A stretch of DNA of 64,000 nt from Methyloversatilis sp. (GCF_030698125.1 NZ_JAUYNV010000001.1:43094-107093), one strand, 5' to 3'. Shown: positions 17,561 through 28,775, counted from the stretch's first letter. Notes: generated by a model not told the origin, from the letters alone. Numbers and translations: made by a program.

Positions 17561-18309
17561 CCCGGCGCTTGCTTCCAGCGCTTGGGCTGGCTCTGCTGGG
17601 CGGCTTCGCGGCGCCGGATACGTGGGCGCAGGCCCTGCCCGCGCTGACCAGTACACCAGCGGCCGGCGGCGGCACCAACTGGTCGCTGTCCATCCAGACC
17701 CTGCTGCTGCTGACCAGCCTGTCCTTCCTGCCGGCGGTCATGCTGATGATGACCAGCTTCACCCGCATCATCATCGTGCTGTCGCTGCTGCGTCAGGCCA
17801 TGGGCACACAGACCAGTCCGCCCAACCAGGTGCTGATCGGTCTGGCGCTGTTCCTGAGCTTTTTCATCATGGCGCCGGTCGGCGAGAAGATCTACGCCGA
17901 GGCCTATCTGCCGCTGAGCGAAAACCGCATCGGCTTCGAACAGGCGCTGGACGCCGGCGCCAAGCCACTGAAAACCTTCATGCTGAAGCAGGTGCGCGAG
18001 CCGGACATCGAACTGTTCATGCGTCTGTCGAACACGCCGAAGGTCGCCAATTCGGAGCAGTTGCCGATGCGCGTGGTCGTGCCGGCCTACGTCACATCCG
18101 AATTGAAGACGGCCTTCCAGATCGGCTTCATCATTTTCATTCCCTTCATTATCATCGACATGGTGGTCGCTTCGGTGCTGATGTCGATGGGCATGATGAT
18201 GATGTCGCCGGTCATCGTGTCGCTGCCGTTCAAACTCATGCTGTTCGTGCTGGTGGATGGCTGGAACCTCATCCTCGGCACCCTTGTTTCCAGTTTCGGC
18301 CAGATATGA
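17557..18309 (+). CDS. fliP: flagellar export gate protein FliP
   Basis: FliP is the main ring protein of the type III export gate. The 250-residue product has a signal peptide (to about residue 25), the signature LLTSLSFLPAVMLMMTSFTRIIIVLSLLR within the first membrane region and SVLMSMGMMMMSPVIVSLPFKLMLFVLVDGW near the end. The start is GTG at 17557, which overlaps the fliO stop as GTGA. Confidence 0.96.
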   Translation: MTRRLLPALGLALLGGFAAPDTWAQALPALTSTPAAGGGTNWSLSIQTLLLLTSLSFLPAVMLMMTSFTRIIIVLSLLRQAMGTQTSPPNQVLIGLALFLSFFIMAPVGEKIYAEAYLPLSENRIGFEQALDAGAKPLKTFMLKQVREPDIELFMRLSNTPKVANSEQLPMRVVVPAYVTSELKTAFQIGFIIFIPFIIIDMVVASVLMSMGMMMMSPVIVSLPFKLMLFVLVDGWNLILGTLVSSFGQI

Positions 18310-18322
18310 AGGACTGCGCACC

Positions 18323-18592
18323 ATGACGCCCACCACCGTCGTCGACATCGGCCGCCATGCCGTCGAGACCCTGCTCCTCGTGTCCGCACCGATGCTGGGC
18401 GCAGCGCTGATCACCGGCCTCATCGTCAGCATCTTCCAGGCCGCGACGCAGGTGAACGAAATGACGCTTTCGTTCATTCCCAAGCTGATTGCGGTGTTCA
18501 CCGTGCTGGTGATCGGCGGCCCGTGGATGATCACCATCATGACCGACTACATGCGCCGGCTGTATTCATCGATCCCGTCGCTGCTCGGCTAG
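18323..18592 (+). CDS. fliQ: flagellar export gate protein FliQ
   Basis: This 89-residue protein with two membrane hairpin helices is FliQ of the export gate (VSAPMLGAALITGLIVSIFQAATQ, a family signature). The start is MTPTTVV at 18323, not the longer frame, which overlaps fliP. It lies 13 bp after fliP and 6 bp before fliR. Confidence 0.95.
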   Translation: MTPTTVVDIGRHAVETLLLVSAPMLGAALITGLIVSIFQAATQVNEMTLSFIPKLIAVFTVLVIGGPWMITIMTDYMRRLYSSIPSLLG

Positions 18593-18598
18593 TACTGA

Positions 18599-19372
18599 AT
18601 GATTTCGGTCACCGCCGCCCAGCTCGACCTGTGGATGGCAAGTTTCCTGTTTCCGCTGGCGCGGGTGATGGGGCTGATCGCCGCGGCGCCGGTGTTCAGC
18701 AACCGCGCCTTCGTCATGCGCGCCCGGCTTGCCCTCGGCCTGCTGATCACGTTTGCCATACTGCCCACCCTGCCGCCATCCGGGCTGAGCGTCGGCTCCT
18801 GGCCGGGCACCATGGCGCTGGTACAGCAGATGCTGATCGGCATCGCGCTCGGCTTCACGATACGCATCGTGTTCGCGGCGGTCGATCTGGCCGGCGAGTT
18901 GATCGGCCTGCAGATGGGCCTGGGCTTCGCGATGTTCTACGACCCGGACAACGCGTCCCAGTCGCCGGTGATCGCGGAATTTCTCGGTCTGATGGCAACG
19001 CTGATCTTCCTGTCGATCAATGGCCACCTGATGCTGCTGGCCGTGCTGGGCAACAGCTTCGAATGGTGGCCGGTCGGTGCCGACCTGTTTCCGGCCAATG
19101 GCTGGCTGGCCATCGCGCGCTGGGGCAGCACGGTGTTTTCCGCCGGCCTGATGCTGGCGCTGCCGCTGATCGCGGCGCTGCTGGTCGTGAATATCGCGCT
19201 GGCCGTGCTGACGCGCGCCGCGCCGGCGCTCAACCTGTTCGCCATCGGCTTTCCGGTGACGTTGATCGCCGGCTTCGTGATGCTGATGCTGTCGCTGTCC
19301 TTCGTCGCGCCAGCGATGCAGCGCCTGTTCGAATACGGCCTCGAAACCGTAGCCCAACTGGCAATGGGGTGA
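18599..19372 (+). CDS. fliR: flagellar export gate protein FliR
   Basis: FliR completes the FliPQR export gate. The 257-residue, multi-pass protein has typical segments FPLARVMGLIAAAPVFSNR, DLAGELIGLQMGLGFA and ALPLIAALLVVNIALAVLTRAAPALNLFAIGFP. It is the last gene of the fliOPQR group. FlhB, FlhA and FlhF are not in the window. A tandem repeat array begins right after its stop. Confidence 0.96.
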   Translation: MISVTAAQLDLWMASFLFPLARVMGLIAAAPVFSNRAFVMRARLALGLLITFAILPTLPPSGLSVGSWPGTMALVQQMLIGIALGFTIRIVFAAVDLAGELIGLQMGLGFAMFYDPDNASQSPVIAEFLGLMATLIFLSINGHLMLLAVLGNSFEWWPVGADLFPANGWLAIARWGSTVFSAGLMLALPLIAALLVVNIALAVLTRAAPALNLFAIGFPVTLIAGFVMLMLSLSFVAPAMQRLFEYGLETVAQLAMG

Positions 19373-19376
19373 GGCA

Positions 19377-19720
19377 GGGGTTTCGCAGCGCATTGCGCTG
19401 CGCCTGCCGAACGGGCCGGCTGTGCAAAGCCGGCTTCCCGAGCTCCGGGGTTTCGGCGGGCATTGCCCGCCGCCTGCTGAACGGGCCGGCTGTGCAAAGC
19501 CGGCCTCCCGAGCTCCGGGGTTTCGCAGCGCATTGCGCTGCGCCTGCCGAACGGGCCGGCTGTGCAAAGCCGGCTTCCCGAGCTCTGGGGTTTCGCAGCG
19601 CATTGCGCTGCGCCTGCTGAACGGGCCGGCTGTGCAAAGCCGGCCTCCCGAGCTCAGGGTTTCGCAGCGCACTGCGCTACGCCTGCCGAACCCGCCGACT
19701 TGGCAAAAGCCGACGCAAAC
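19377..19720. repeat. 70-bp tandem repeat array with paired hairpins
   Basis: Four units of exactly 70 bp (19377-19446, 19447-19516, 19517-19586, 19587-19656) are followed by a decayed fifth (19657 to about 19720). Each unit carries two inverted repeats. Stem A is CGCAGCGC/GCGCTGCG around ATT (for example 19384-19402). Stem B is GCCGGCT/AGCCGGC (for example 19415-19434). In unit 2 stem A reads CGGCGGGC/GCCCGCCG (19454-19472): both arms changed together, preserving pairing. The array separates the converging ends of fliR and rpoS. Open frames through it are by-products of the repeat. Confidence 0.9.
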
Positions 19721-19738
19721 AGGCACCCCCCGACGACG

Positions 19739-20692
19739 TTACAACAGCACGTCGCGCGACACACCCGCCCGACGCAGGATCTTGCGCAGTTGCGCAAGTG
19801 CTTCGAGCTGGATCTGGCGCACCCGCTCGCGGGTCAGGCTGAGCTGATCGGCCAGCTCTTCAAGGGTGGCGATCTCGCGGTTGTTGATGCCGTAGCGATA
19901 CTCGATCACCGTGCGCTGCTTGTCGTTGAGCTGGGCGATCCAGGCCTGAACCAGGCTGCCGATTTCGGCGTTCTGGATCTGCTCTTCCGGCCCTTCCTGA
20001 TTGTCGTCGGCAAGGGACTCGCCGATCGACAGGGACGGATCGATGTCGAGCGGCGCATCGAGCGAAGCAGTGTGTTCGTTCAGCGAAAGAATGTGCCGCA
20101 CGTCCTCAACCGGCTTGGCCAGCAAGGTTGCGATGTCTTCGGCGCAACAATCACCACCGCTGCGCGCCTCCAGATTGCGCATGGCGCGAAGAACCTGATT
20201 CAGCTCCTTCACCACATGCACGGGCAGCCGGATGGTGCGCGACTGGTTCATGATCGCGCGCTCGATGTTCTGCCGTATCCACCAGGTGGCGTAGGTGGAG
20301 AAGCGGAAACCGCGCTCCGGATCGAATTTTTCCAGCGCGTGGATCAAGCCGAGATTGCCCTCTTCCACAAGGTCAAGCAACGGCATGCCGCGATTCAGAT
20401 AGTGCTTTGCGATGTTCACGACCAGGCGCAGGTTGCGCTCGATCATGGTCTGGCGCGCTTCGAAGTCACCCAGGCGCACGCGGCGCGACAGGGCAAGTTC
20501 TTCCTCCGGCGTCAGCAGCGGGTTGGCACCGATCTCGTTCAGGTAGAGCTGGGTGGCATCGCCGAGGAATTCCGCCTCGGGCGCTTCGACCGGTTCGGCC
20601 GCGACCTCGACGCCATCCAGCTCGCCCGCGACGGCATCGTCGTCGACGGGCTCAGCCGGTTCGGCGTCTTCGGGTTGCGAAAGATCGGACAT
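19739..20692 (-). CDS. rpoS: RNA polymerase sigma factor RpoS
   Basis: RpoS is the stationary-phase and general stress sigma factor. The 317-residue product has an acidic N-terminus, region 1.2 ([11 protein letters not shown]), region 2 with [37 protein letters not shown], region 3 and region 4.2 ([17 protein letters not shown]). Asp and Glu are enriched in the first 45 residues. It follows nlpD by 3 bp; in other proteobacteria the main rpoS promoter lies inside nlpD. Confidence 0.96.
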   Translation of the reverse strand: MSDLSQPEDAEPAEPVDDDAVAGELDGVEVAAEPVEAPEAEFLGDATQLYLNEIGANPLLTPEEELALSRRVRLGDFEARQTMIERNLRLVVNIAKHYLNRGMPLLDLVEEGNLGLIHALEKFDPERGFRFSTYATWWIRQNIERAIMNQSRTIRLPVHVVKELNQVLRAMRNLEARSGGDCCAEDIATLLAKPVEDVRHILSLNEHTASLDAPLDIDPSLSIGESLADDNQEGPEEQIQNAEIGSLVQAWIAQLNDKQRTVIEYRYGINNREIATLEELADQLSLTRERVRQIQLEALAQLRKILRRAGVSRDVLL

Positions 20693-20695
20693 GGA

Positions 20696-21691
20696 TTATC
20701 TCGGTGGCAGATACTTCATCGGATCAACGGGCTTGCCCTGGCGCCGTATTTCGAAGTGCAGACGGGGCTTGCCTGCTTCGGTGTCGCTGTCGCCCAGCTC
20801 GGCGATACGCTGACCGCGCTTTACCGTGTCGCGTTCCTGAACCAGTATCTTGCTGTTGTGCGCGTAAGCGGACAAAAACGTGTTGTCGTGCTTGACGATG
20901 ACCAGTTTGCCATAACCGCGCATGGCCTCGCCGGCATACACCACGCGACCGCCAGCCGCCGCCAGAACCGGGTCGCCGGTACGCCCTGCAACATCAACGC
21001 CCTTGTTGCTGCCTTCGCCGAAGCGTCCGATGATGCGGCCGCTCGCCGGCCAGCTCCACTCGACGCCGTCTTCCGTACGCACAGCGTCCGGCGGCGTGAC
21101 GATGACCGGTGCGCTGGTCCCTGCAGCAGCAGCCGTTGCCGCCGGCGGCGCGGGCGTTGTGGCCACGACGGCTGCACCGGGCGGCTGAGATGTGATCCCG
21201 GCCGAACGAATGCGGTCGAGCGTCGCTTCGGAGTATGGTTCAACGCCGCCGCGTGGCTCGCGCTTGAGCATCGCGTCCGCTACGGCGGGAGACGGCTCGG
21301 TCACGGCAGGCGCGCTCGGAGCAGGCGTGTCAATAGGCCGCGATTCAACGCCGGGCGCGGCGATCGGACGGGTTTCCATGCCTCCCTCCGGTGCAGCAAC
21401 ACGCAATTCCTGCCCGAGCTTGATCAGATTGGGGTTTTCGAGGCGATTCCAGATCACCAGATCTCGCCAGTCCTGACCATATTCGAGCGCGATGCTGAAC
21501 AGCGTGTCGCCCTTGGCGACGACGTGCACAGCGGAACGCTGTGCAGCAGCTGCGGCAGCGGGAGGCGTGGCCGGTGCGGCAGTGGACGATGTGCCCATCG
21601 GCGGACGGACTTCAACCGGCGCCGGCCGCGTGCCAGCGCATGACGCAAGCAACAGGCACAACACCGGCACCGCGAACAACGATCTATTCAT
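20696..21691 (-). CDS. nlpD: murein hydrolase activator lipoprotein NlpD
   Basis: NlpD is an outer-membrane lipoprotein that activates the amidase AmiC at the septum. The 331-residue product has a lipobox (LLLASC, Cys18), a LysM domain (about 54-100; [23 protein letters not shown]), a long Pro/Ala linker and a C-terminal LytM/M23 domain. The catalytic metal ligands are not complete: the first His of the M23 motif is replaced in NKGVDV, as expected for an activator. It overlaps pcm by 4 bp. Confidence 0.93.
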   Translation of the reverse strand: MNRSLFAVPVLCLLLASCAGTRPAPVEVRPPMGTSSTAAPATPPAAAAAAQRSAVHVVAKGDTLFSIALEYGQDWRDLVIWNRLENPNLIKLGQELRVAAPEGGMETRPIAAPGVESRPIDTPAPSAPAVTEPSPAVADAMLKREPRGGVEPYSEATLDRIRSAGITSQPPGAAVVATTPAPPAATAAAAGTSAPVIVTPPDAVRTEDGVEWSWPASGRIIGRFGEGSNKGVDVAGRTGDPVLAAAGGRVVYAGEAMRGYGKLVIVKHDNTFLSAYAHNSKILVQERDTVKRGQRIAELGDSDTEAGKPRLHFEIRRQGKPVDPMKYLPPR

Positions 21692-22341
21692 TCAACCCCC
21701 GGCAACAGCGGCACGAAGCGCACCGCGTCCAGTTTCGATTCGACATAGCGCTGCGGCTGTCTTTCGATCAGTCTCAGTGACTGGTCGGCGGTACCGACGG
21801 GAATCACGAGTCGCCCGCCTTCAGCCAGCTGATCGAGCAAGGCCTTGGGCACCGCCGCCGCAGCCGCAGCCACGATGATTGTATCGAATGGCGCCTCTGC
21901 AGCCAGACCGATCATGCCATCGGCGTGTTTCAGGCGAACGTTCGGCAACCGCAAAGGACGCAGGTTGCGCTTGGCACGTTCCAGCAGCGGCGCAATGCGC
22001 TCGATCGCATACACATCACTCGCAAGCTTCGACAACACGGCGGCCTGATACCCGCACCCGGCTCCAACTTCAAGTGTCTTGCCGAGAGGACGTCCGCCAG
22101 CGCGCAGAAGTTCAATCATGCGTGCGACGACAAAGGGCTGCGAAATGGTCTGCTGGAAGCCGAGCGGTAGCGCAGTGTCCTCGTAGGCGCGCGTACCGAG
22201 TGCCTCTTCGACGAACTGGTGACGCGGTATGGACTGAATTGCAGCCAGCACGCCTTCGTCGCGGATGCCCGAAACACGCAGTCGTTCAACCATCCGGGCG
22301 CGCGCACGCGTGAGGGTCAGACTTGCGTCCGCTGCCTTCAT
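21688..22341 (-). CDS. pcm: protein-L-isoaspartate O-methyltransferase
   Basis: The enzyme uses S-adenosylmethionine to methylate isoaspartyl residues in damaged proteins and starts their repair. The 217-residue product has the family motif [22 protein letters not shown] and the SAM-binding [18 protein letters not shown]. The start at 22341 is set by the ATGA overlap with surE and by family length; a longer frame upstream only shadows surE. Confidence 0.95.
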   Translation of the reverse strand: MKAADASLTLTRARARMVERLRVSGIRDEGVLAAIQSIPRHQFVEEALGTRAYEDTALPLGFQQTISQPFVVARMIELLRAGGRPLGKTLEVGAGCGYQAAVLSKLASDVYAIERIAPLLERAKRNLRPLRLPNVRLKHADGMIGLAAEAPFDTIIVAAAAAAVPKALLDQLAEGGRLVIPVGTADQSLRLIERQPQRYVESKLDAVRFVPLLPGVE

Positions 22342-23081
22342 GCGCCCAGCCAGTCGCGCACCTGCCCCATCTGGGCCATGTGGGTCAGGTCGATCTGCAG
22401 CGGCGTGATTGATGCGAATCCGTTGGCCGTGGCGTGGAAGTCTGTACCTTCGCCGGCATCCTGCGCGGCGCCGGCAGCGCCGACCCAATAGACGGTTTCG
22501 TTGCGCGGATTGGTGGTGCGCACCACAGGCTCGGCCTTGTGCCGCCGCCCGAGGCGCGTTACCTGAACACCTTTCAGGGCCTCGAATGACAGATCGGGAA
22601 CATTGACGTTGAGCAACACCGGCGTCGCGAAAGGCCGGTCGGTCAGCCGGCGCACCAGATCGCAGGCGATGCGGGCCGCGGTGTCGTAATGCGCACTGCC
22701 CTTGCGCGTCATCGACATGGCAATCGCCGGCACGCCGAGCAGGAAACCTTCGGTCGCTGCCGCAACGGTGCCCGAGTAGATCGTGTCGTCGCCCATATTG
22801 GCGCCGTCATTGATACCCGATACGACGATGTCAGGCAGGTGGTCGAGCATGCCCGTCACCGCAAGATGAACACAGTCCGTCGGCGTGCCATTGACATAAT
22901 GAAAACCGTTGCGCGCGCGGCGCAGGATCAACGGACGATCAAGGGTAAGGGAATTGCTGGCACCGCTGCGATCAGCTTCGGGCGCCACGACGGTCACATC
23001 TCCAACCTCGCCGAGAGCCCGTGCGAGCGCCTCGAGGCCGGGAGCAAAGTAACCGTCGTCGTTGGACAACAGAATGCGCAT
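22338..23081 (-). CDS. surE: 5'/3'-nucleotidase SurE
   Basis: SurE is a metal-dependent nucleoside monophosphate phosphatase linked to stationary survival. The 247-residue product begins [19 protein letters not shown], with the Asp-Asp metal site, and contains [22 protein letters not shown]. The start at 23081 fits the family N-terminus. It heads the surE-pcm-nlpD-rpoS block, in which every junction overlaps or lies within 3 bp. Confidence 0.96.
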   Translation of the reverse strand: MRILLSNDDGYFAPGLEALARALGEVGDVTVVAPEADRSGASNSLTLDRPLILRRARNGFHYVNGTPTDCVHLAVTGMLDHLPDIVVSGINDGANMGDDTIYSGTVAAATEGFLLGVPAIAMSMTRKGSAHYDTAARIACDLVRRLTDRPFATPVLLNVNVPDLSFEALKGVQVTRLGRRHKAEPVVRTTNPRNETVYWVGAAGAAQDAGEGTDFHATANGFASITPLQIDLTHMAQMGQVRDWLGA

Positions 23082-23164
23082 GGGAAACGGAAGGCGAATG
23101 ATGCGGCACGATGTTGCAACCGATGTCGCAACGAATGGCCACAGCAGATTGAAGCAAGAAGAAT

Positions 23165-23242
<78 letters not shown>

Positions 23243-23312
23243 CTCAGCTCGAAATTATATCAGGGGCCGGCTGCCTTGAGCCGAAAGCCCCGCAAAAATC
23301 GGCAACCGCGTG

Positions 23313-23681
23313 TCACTCAAGCAGATCGAGAATTTCCTGAAGTGCTGCACGCAACTGTGCCACGTCGACGTCATTCCCCGTTGTAGCCGGCGCAGCCCCG
23401 GCGCGAGGATCGGAATCGTCGAGACGGTTGCGCGCACCGCTGATGGTGAAGCCTTCTTCATAGAGCAGCTGGCGGATACGGCGCACCAGCAGTACTTCGT
23501 GGTGCTGGTAATAGCGCCGGTTTCCGCGTCGCTTCACCGGCTTGAGCTGGGTGAATTCCTGCTCCCAGTAGCGCAGCACATGCGGTTTGACGCCGCACAA
23601 CTCGCTCACCTCGCCGATCGTGAAGTAACGCTTGGCGGGAATCGCTGGCAGGACCAGCGGCTCCTTACTCGTCGTTTCCAT
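23313..23681 (-). CDS. MerR-family transcriptional regulator
   Basis: This 122-residue protein has an N-terminal MerR winged-helix domain (about 17-85; [24 protein letters not shown], then [21 protein letters not shown]) and a short acidic tail without a metal-binding Cys motif. It belongs to the conserved MerR-like gene found after ihfA in many beta- and gammaproteobacteria, whose target is unknown. Its start overlaps the ihfA end by 17 bp, so it is co-transcribed. Confidence 0.9.
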   Translation of the reverse strand: METTSKEPLVLPAIPAKRYFTIGEVSELCGVKPHVLRYWEQEFTQLKPVKRRGNRRYYQHHEVLLVRRIRQLLYEEGFTISGARNRLDDSDPRAGAAPATTGNDVDVAQLRAALQEILDLLE

Positions 23682-23973
23682 CGTAATCGATGCCCTCGAC
23701 GGCCGCCTTCAGCTTCTGGCTCGCGTGAAAGGTAACAACCCGCCGCGCGGTGATCGGAATTTCCTCGCCGGTTTTGGGATTGCGCCCCGGGCGCTGCGGC
23801 TTGTCACGCAACTGGAAGTTGCCGAAGCCCGACAGCTTGACGCCGTCGCCGCTTTCGAGCGCGTCACGGATCTCGTCGAAGAATGCTTCGACCATATCCT
23901 TCGCCTCGCGTTTGTTCAGCCCTACCTGTTCGAACAGCATTTCCGCCAGTTCGGCCTTGGTCAGTGTGGTCAT
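23665..23973 (-). CDS. ihfA: integration host factor subunit alpha
   Basis: IHF-alpha pairs with IHF-beta (ihfB at 38.5 kb in this window) to bend DNA at promoters, including sigma-54 promoters. The 102-residue product has the DNABII signature [22 protein letters not shown]. It sits at its usual place after pheT (33 bp). Confidence 0.96.
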   Translation of the reverse strand: MTTLTKAELAEMLFEQVGLNKREAKDMVEAFFDEIRDALESGDGVKLSGFGNFQLRDKPQRPGRNPKTGEEIPITARRVVTFHASQKLKAAVEGIDYDGNDE

Positions 23974-24006
23974 GCGGCTTCCTCGTAACCCTGTCGCCCT
24001 GCCGCC

Positions 24007-26376
24007 TCAGGCGCGCAGCTTTGCACCGAACTCACGCTGTGCATACATCACCAGTTGATCAACGGTCGCATCGACTTCGGCGTCCGCCAAAGTACGTTGA
24101 GTATCTTGCATAACTATACGGAAAGCAAAGCTTTTTTCGGTATCTGATATGCCTTTACCCTGATACACGTCGAACAGGGCGATGTCCTGCACGATGGCCG
24201 GAGAAGCGTTGCGTAGCCCCTCCAGTACCTGCGAAAGCGGTGTCGAACGCGGCAGCAGCAGCGCCAGATCGCGGCGGACGGCAGGCTGTCTGGACACGGT
24301 CTCGTACGTCGGTACGGCGCTGCCGAGCAGCGGTTCGAGATCGCATTCGAACACCAGTGGTGCGCTCGCCAATTCGTAGCGCTGCACCAGTTCCGGATGC
24401 AGCTCACCAATGAATCCGACCAAGTTTCCATTGAGGCTGATCGATGCCGAACGCCCTGGATGCAGCGCCACATGCCGTGCCGGAACGAAGACTGCCTGAT
24501 ACGGCAGCAGCAGCGCTTCGACATCGCCCTTCATATCGAAGAAATCGGTCGGACGCGCCGCTGCGCCCCACTGTTCCGCTTGCGCCGCCCCCCAGGCCAG
24601 CCCGGCGATGCGCAACGTCTGTGCGAAACCCGGTACCGGCACGGCCTGTGCGTCGTGTGCGAAGCAGCGGCCGATTTCAAACACCCGCACGCGATCGAGC
24701 TGACGGCGACGGTTGGTCACCACGTTGTCGACCAGTCCACCGATCAGCGTCGAGCGCATGACCGACATCTGGCTCGCAATCGGGTTGGCCAGCACGACCG
24801 GTGTGTCGTTGCCGGCAAAATCGTTTTCCCAGCGCCGCTCGACGAAGGCGAAGTTGATCACTTCCTGATAGTCGCGGTCAGCCAGCAGGTGACGCACGTT
24901 CGATGCGCTTCGATGCCCTTCGGACAAGTCCGGCATGGCCAGGCGGCCGACCGGCGGATGGGTCGGGATGTTGTCGTAGCCGTGCAGTCGTGCCAGTTCC
25001 TCTATCAGATCTTCCTCGATGCGCAGATCGAAGCGCCAGGTCGGTGGCTGAACGATGAAATCGTAGCCATCGCGTGTGAACGGAAGCGCCATGCGCTGGA
25101 GACAAGCTTCGATGGCGTCGTCTTCAAATGGCAGGCCGAGCACACGGGACACGCGCGACGGCCGCAGGCGTACCGGCTCGCGCAACGGCAGCTCGGTGAT
25201 GCGGTCATCGATCGGGCCGGCTTCGCCGCCGCACAATTCGAGAATGAGCTGCGTGACGCGCTCGACACCGGCCACGGTATCGGCGAAATCGACGCCACGC
25301 TCGAACCGGTGAGCGGCCTCGCTGGAGAACGCATAGCGGCGGGCGCGACCCTGAATGGCATCGGGTTGCCAGAACGCTGCTTCGACATAGATGCTGCGCG
25401 TATCGAGCGAGCACGCAGTCGATGCGCCACCCATGATGCCGGCGAAGCTCTCGACGCCGCTCGCATCCGCGATGACGCCGCAGTCCCGTGTCAGCGTGAT
25501 GGTCTGCTCGTTCAGCAACACGAGTTGCTCGCCTTCGCGCGCCCAGCGTACGGTCAGGCCACCCTGCACGCGATCGAGATCGAACACGTGATTCGGTCGG
25601 TTCAACTCCAGCATGACGTAATTGGAAATGTCGACCAGGACGGATATCGAACGCATGCCAGCGCGTTCCAGCCGGCGCTTCATCCATTCCGGCGTGGCCG
25701 CGCCGGCGTTCACGCCGCGGATGACACGGCCCGAGAAACGGCCGCACAGATCTGGCGCCTCGATACTGACCGGCAGCACCTCGGTCAGCGTGACCGGTGC
25801 GGCGACGATATCGGGCACGCACAGCGGCGCACCGGTCAGCGCCGACACTTCGCGCGCAATGCCCAGCATGCCAAAACAGTCTGCGCGGTTCGGCGTGAGC
25901 TTGATGACGAAAGAATTGTCGTCAAGATCAAGGTAATGGCGGATGTCTGTACCCACCGGTGCATCGGCGGGCAGCGCGAGCAGGCCGCCATGATCTTCCG
26001 ACAGACCAAGTTCGCGCGCGGAGCACAGCATGCCGTTGCTTTCGACGCCGCGCAGTTTCGCCCGCTTGATTTCGATACCCGGCAGACTGGCCCCCACCGT
26101 GGCACACGGCACCTTCATGCCGGCGGCTACGTTGGGCGCACCGCAAACGATCTGCAGCGGCTCGCCGCCCGCATTCACGCTGCAAACACGCAGGCGGTCG
26201 GCATCCGGATGCGGTGCAACGGACAATACTTCCGCCACGACAACGCCCTGAAAGGCGGCTGCCACCGGATCAAGCTCCTCGACTTCGAGACCCGCCATGG
26301 TCAGCAGGTGCGACAGCGCCTGCGTATCGATGGCCGGGTCAACGAACTCGCGAAGCCATTTTTCTGAAAATTTCAT
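24007..26376 (-). CDS. pheT: phenylalanine-tRNA ligase beta subunit
   Basis: This is the large subunit of the heterotetrameric enzyme that charges tRNA-Phe. The 789-residue product is of normal length, with an N-terminal tRNA-binding/EMAP domain (about 40-150), B3/B4 editing region, B5 domain, a catalytic-like core and a C-terminal FDX-ACB anticodon-binding domain (VSRQPAVRRDLALLLPRST onward). It lies 12 bp after pheS. Confidence 0.96.
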   Translation of the reverse strand: MKFSEKWLREFVDPAIDTQALSHLLTMAGLEVEELDPVAAAFQGVVVAEVLSVAPHPDADRLRVCSVNAGGEPLQIVCGAPNVAAGMKVPCATVGASLPGIEIKRAKLRGVESNGMLCSARELGLSEDHGGLLALPADAPVGTDIRHYLDLDDNSFVIKLTPNRADCFGMLGIAREVSALTGAPLCVPDIVAAPVTLTEVLPVSIEAPDLCGRFSGRVIRGVNAGAATPEWMKRRLERAGMRSISVLVDISNYVMLELNRPNHVFDLDRVQGGLTVRWAREGEQLVLLNEQTITLTRDCGVIADASGVESFAGIMGGASTACSLDTRSIYVEAAFWQPDAIQGRARRYAFSSEAAHRFERGVDFADTVAGVERVTQLILELCGGEAGPIDDRITELPLREPVRLRPSRVSRVLGLPFEDDAIEACLQRMALPFTRDGYDFIVQPPTWRFDLRIEEDLIEELARLHGYDNIPTHPPVGRLAMPDLSEGHRSASNVRHLLADRDYQEVINFAFVERRWENDFAGNDTPVVLANPIASQMSVMRSTLIGGLVDNVVTNRRRQLDRVRVFEIGRCFAHDAQAVPVPGFAQTLRIAGLAWGAAQAEQWGAAARPTDFFDMKGDVEALLLPYQAVFVPARHVALHPGRSASISLNGNLVGFIGELHPELVQRYELASAPLVFECDLEPLLGSAVPTYETVSRQPAVRRDLALLLPRSTPLSQVLEGLRNASPAIVQDIALFDVYQGKGISDTEKSFAFRIVMQDTQRTLADAEVDATVDQLVMYAQREFGAKLRA

Positions 26377-26388
26377 CGGGCAAAAACC

Positions 26389-27489
<1,101 letters not shown>

Positions 27490-27846
27490 TTAGCCGAGTT
27501 GGGCCTTGGCCTGATTCGCGATGGCGGCGAACGCAGCCTTGTCGAATACCGCGAGATCTGCAAGCACCTTGCGATCGACCTGGATCGACGCCTTGTTCAG
27601 GCCGTTGATCAGCTTCGAGTAGGTCAGACCCACTTCACGTGCAGCGGCGTTGATGCGCACGATCCACAGCGCGCGGAACTGACGCTTCTTCTGACGGCGG
27701 TCGCGGTAGGCGTACTGGCCTGCCTTCATCACCGCTTCCTTGGCGATGCGATAGACGCTATGGCGACGACCGCGGTAACCCTTGGCCTGATCCAGTACCT
27801 TCTTGTGACGGGCGCGTGCCGTTACACCACGTTTGACTCTGGGCAT
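27490..27846 (-). CDS. rplT: 50S ribosomal protein L20
   Basis: L20 binds 23S rRNA early in large-subunit assembly and represses its own operon in other bacteria. The 118-residue product has the typical start [17 protein letters not shown] and [21 protein letters not shown]. It lies 12 bp after rpmI. Confidence 0.98.
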   Translation of the reverse strand: MPRVKRGVTARARHKKVLDQAKGYRGRRHSVYRIAKEAVMKAGQYAYRDRRQKKRQFRALWIVRINAAAREVGLTYSKLINGLNKASIQVDRKVLADLAVFDKAAFAAIANQAKAQLG

Positions 27847-27858
27847 CTCGTGGGCTCC

Positions 27859-28056
27859 TTATGCGTAGGGAAGCATGTTGCGAACGCGTGCGTCGTCCGT
27901 CGCATGCACCGCCGTCATACCGCGAAGCTGGCGCTTCGACTTGGTGGTTTTCTTCGTCAGGATGTGGCGCTTGAACGCCTGCGAACGCTTGATGCTGCCG
28001 CTCGCCCTGACCTTGAAGCGCTTCGCAGCGCCCTTCTTGGTCTTCATCTTGGGCAT
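27859..28056 (-). CDS. rpmI: 50S ribosomal protein L35
   Basis: A 65-residue basic protein with the L35 signature [19 protein letters not shown] and [20 protein letters not shown]. It follows infC after a 169-bp gap containing hairpins that could take part in L20 autoregulation. Confidence 0.98.
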   Translation of the reverse strand: MPKMKTKKGAAKRFKVRASGSIKRSQAFKRHILTKKTTKSKRQLRGMTAVHATDDARVRNMLPYA

Positions 28057-28182
28057 GACAAAACTCCATTTATGTCATCTTCACAGGTGACCGCGAACCT
28101 TTCGCAGCACTTTCATACCCGTGAACACTTGTTATGCCGCGATTCTTCAATCGCGACGACGCGAGGCAAAACCTCACGCATC

Positions 28183-28201
28183 GCCGGACTTCAGGTCCGG
28201 C
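28183..28201 (-). other. hairpin in the infC-rpmI leader
   Basis: GCCGGAC and GTCCGGC form a perfect 7-bp stem around a 5-base loop between infC and rpmI. In E. coli the region between infC and rpmI holds RNA structure used for L20 repression. A regulatory role here is inferred from position; no T run follows, so it is not an obvious terminator. Confidence 0.3.
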
Positions 28202-28225
28202 AGATTCTTCTTCAGGCTGAGTGAA

Positions 28226-28750
28226 TCAGACCTTCTTCTTGCTCGGTGCCAGCACCATGATCAACTGACGTCCTTCAAGCTTCGGAAACTGCTCAACCAC
28301 CGCCAGCGCCTCAAGATCGGCCTTCACACGTTCCAGCAGGCGGATGCCGAACTCCTGGTGCGCCATTTCGCGGCCACGGAAACGAAGGGTAACCTTGGCC
28401 TTGTCGCCATCCTGAAGGAAGCGCGACAGGTTGCGCAACTTGATCTGGTAGTCACCTTCGTCCGTTCCCGGACGGAACTTCACTTCCTTGATCTGTATCT
28501 GCTTCTGCTTGGATTTCGCCTCGGCAGCGCGCTTCGCTTCCTGGTACTTGAACTTGCCGAAGTCCATCAGACGACAGACCGGCGGCTTGGCGAGCGGCGC
28601 AATCTCGACCAGATCCACACCGGCTTCTTCTGCCAACGTCAATGCCTGACGGGCCGACATGATACCCAGTTGCTCACCCTCTTCGCCAACAAGACGTATT
28701 TCCGGGGCGTTGATCTCCGAATTGAGGCGCTGCGATTTTTGCTGACTGAT
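28226..28750 (-). CDS. infC: translation initiation factor IF-3 (apparent ATC start)
   Basis: IF-3 binds the 30S subunit and proofreads the start codon and initiator tRNA. The product is 174 residues, with the N-domain [22 protein letters not shown] and C-domain [13 protein letters not shown]. The first in-frame ATG (28813) lies inside thrS and gives a non-family N-terminus. The codon ATC at 28750 gives the family N-terminus (after it SQQKSQRLN), has CGGGAG 7 bp upstream and leaves 25 bp after thrS. Rare start codons (AUU, AUC, AUA) are known for infC and allow IF-3 to repress its own synthesis. Confidence 0.88.
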   Translation of the reverse strand: MSQQKSQRLNSEINAPEIRLVGEEGEQLGIMSARQALTLAEEAGVDLVEIAPLAKPPVCRLMDFGKFKYQEAKRAAEAKSKQKQIQIKEVKFRPGTDEGDYQIKLRNLSRFLQDGDKAKVTLRFRGREMAHQEFGIRLLERVKADLEALAVVEQFPKLEGRQLIMVLAPSKKKV

Positions 28751-28775
28751 GCTCGTACTCCCGAGGCGAAAAAAA

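Noticed and set aside
19377..19656. Regularly spaced repeats suggesting a CRISPR array
   Set aside because: The units are contiguous 70-bp copies without unique spacers, and no cas genes are nearby.
19230..19726. Long open frames on both strands across the repeat array
   Set aside because: They arise because the 70-bp unit contains few stop codons; they overlap fliR and have no ribosome site or family match.
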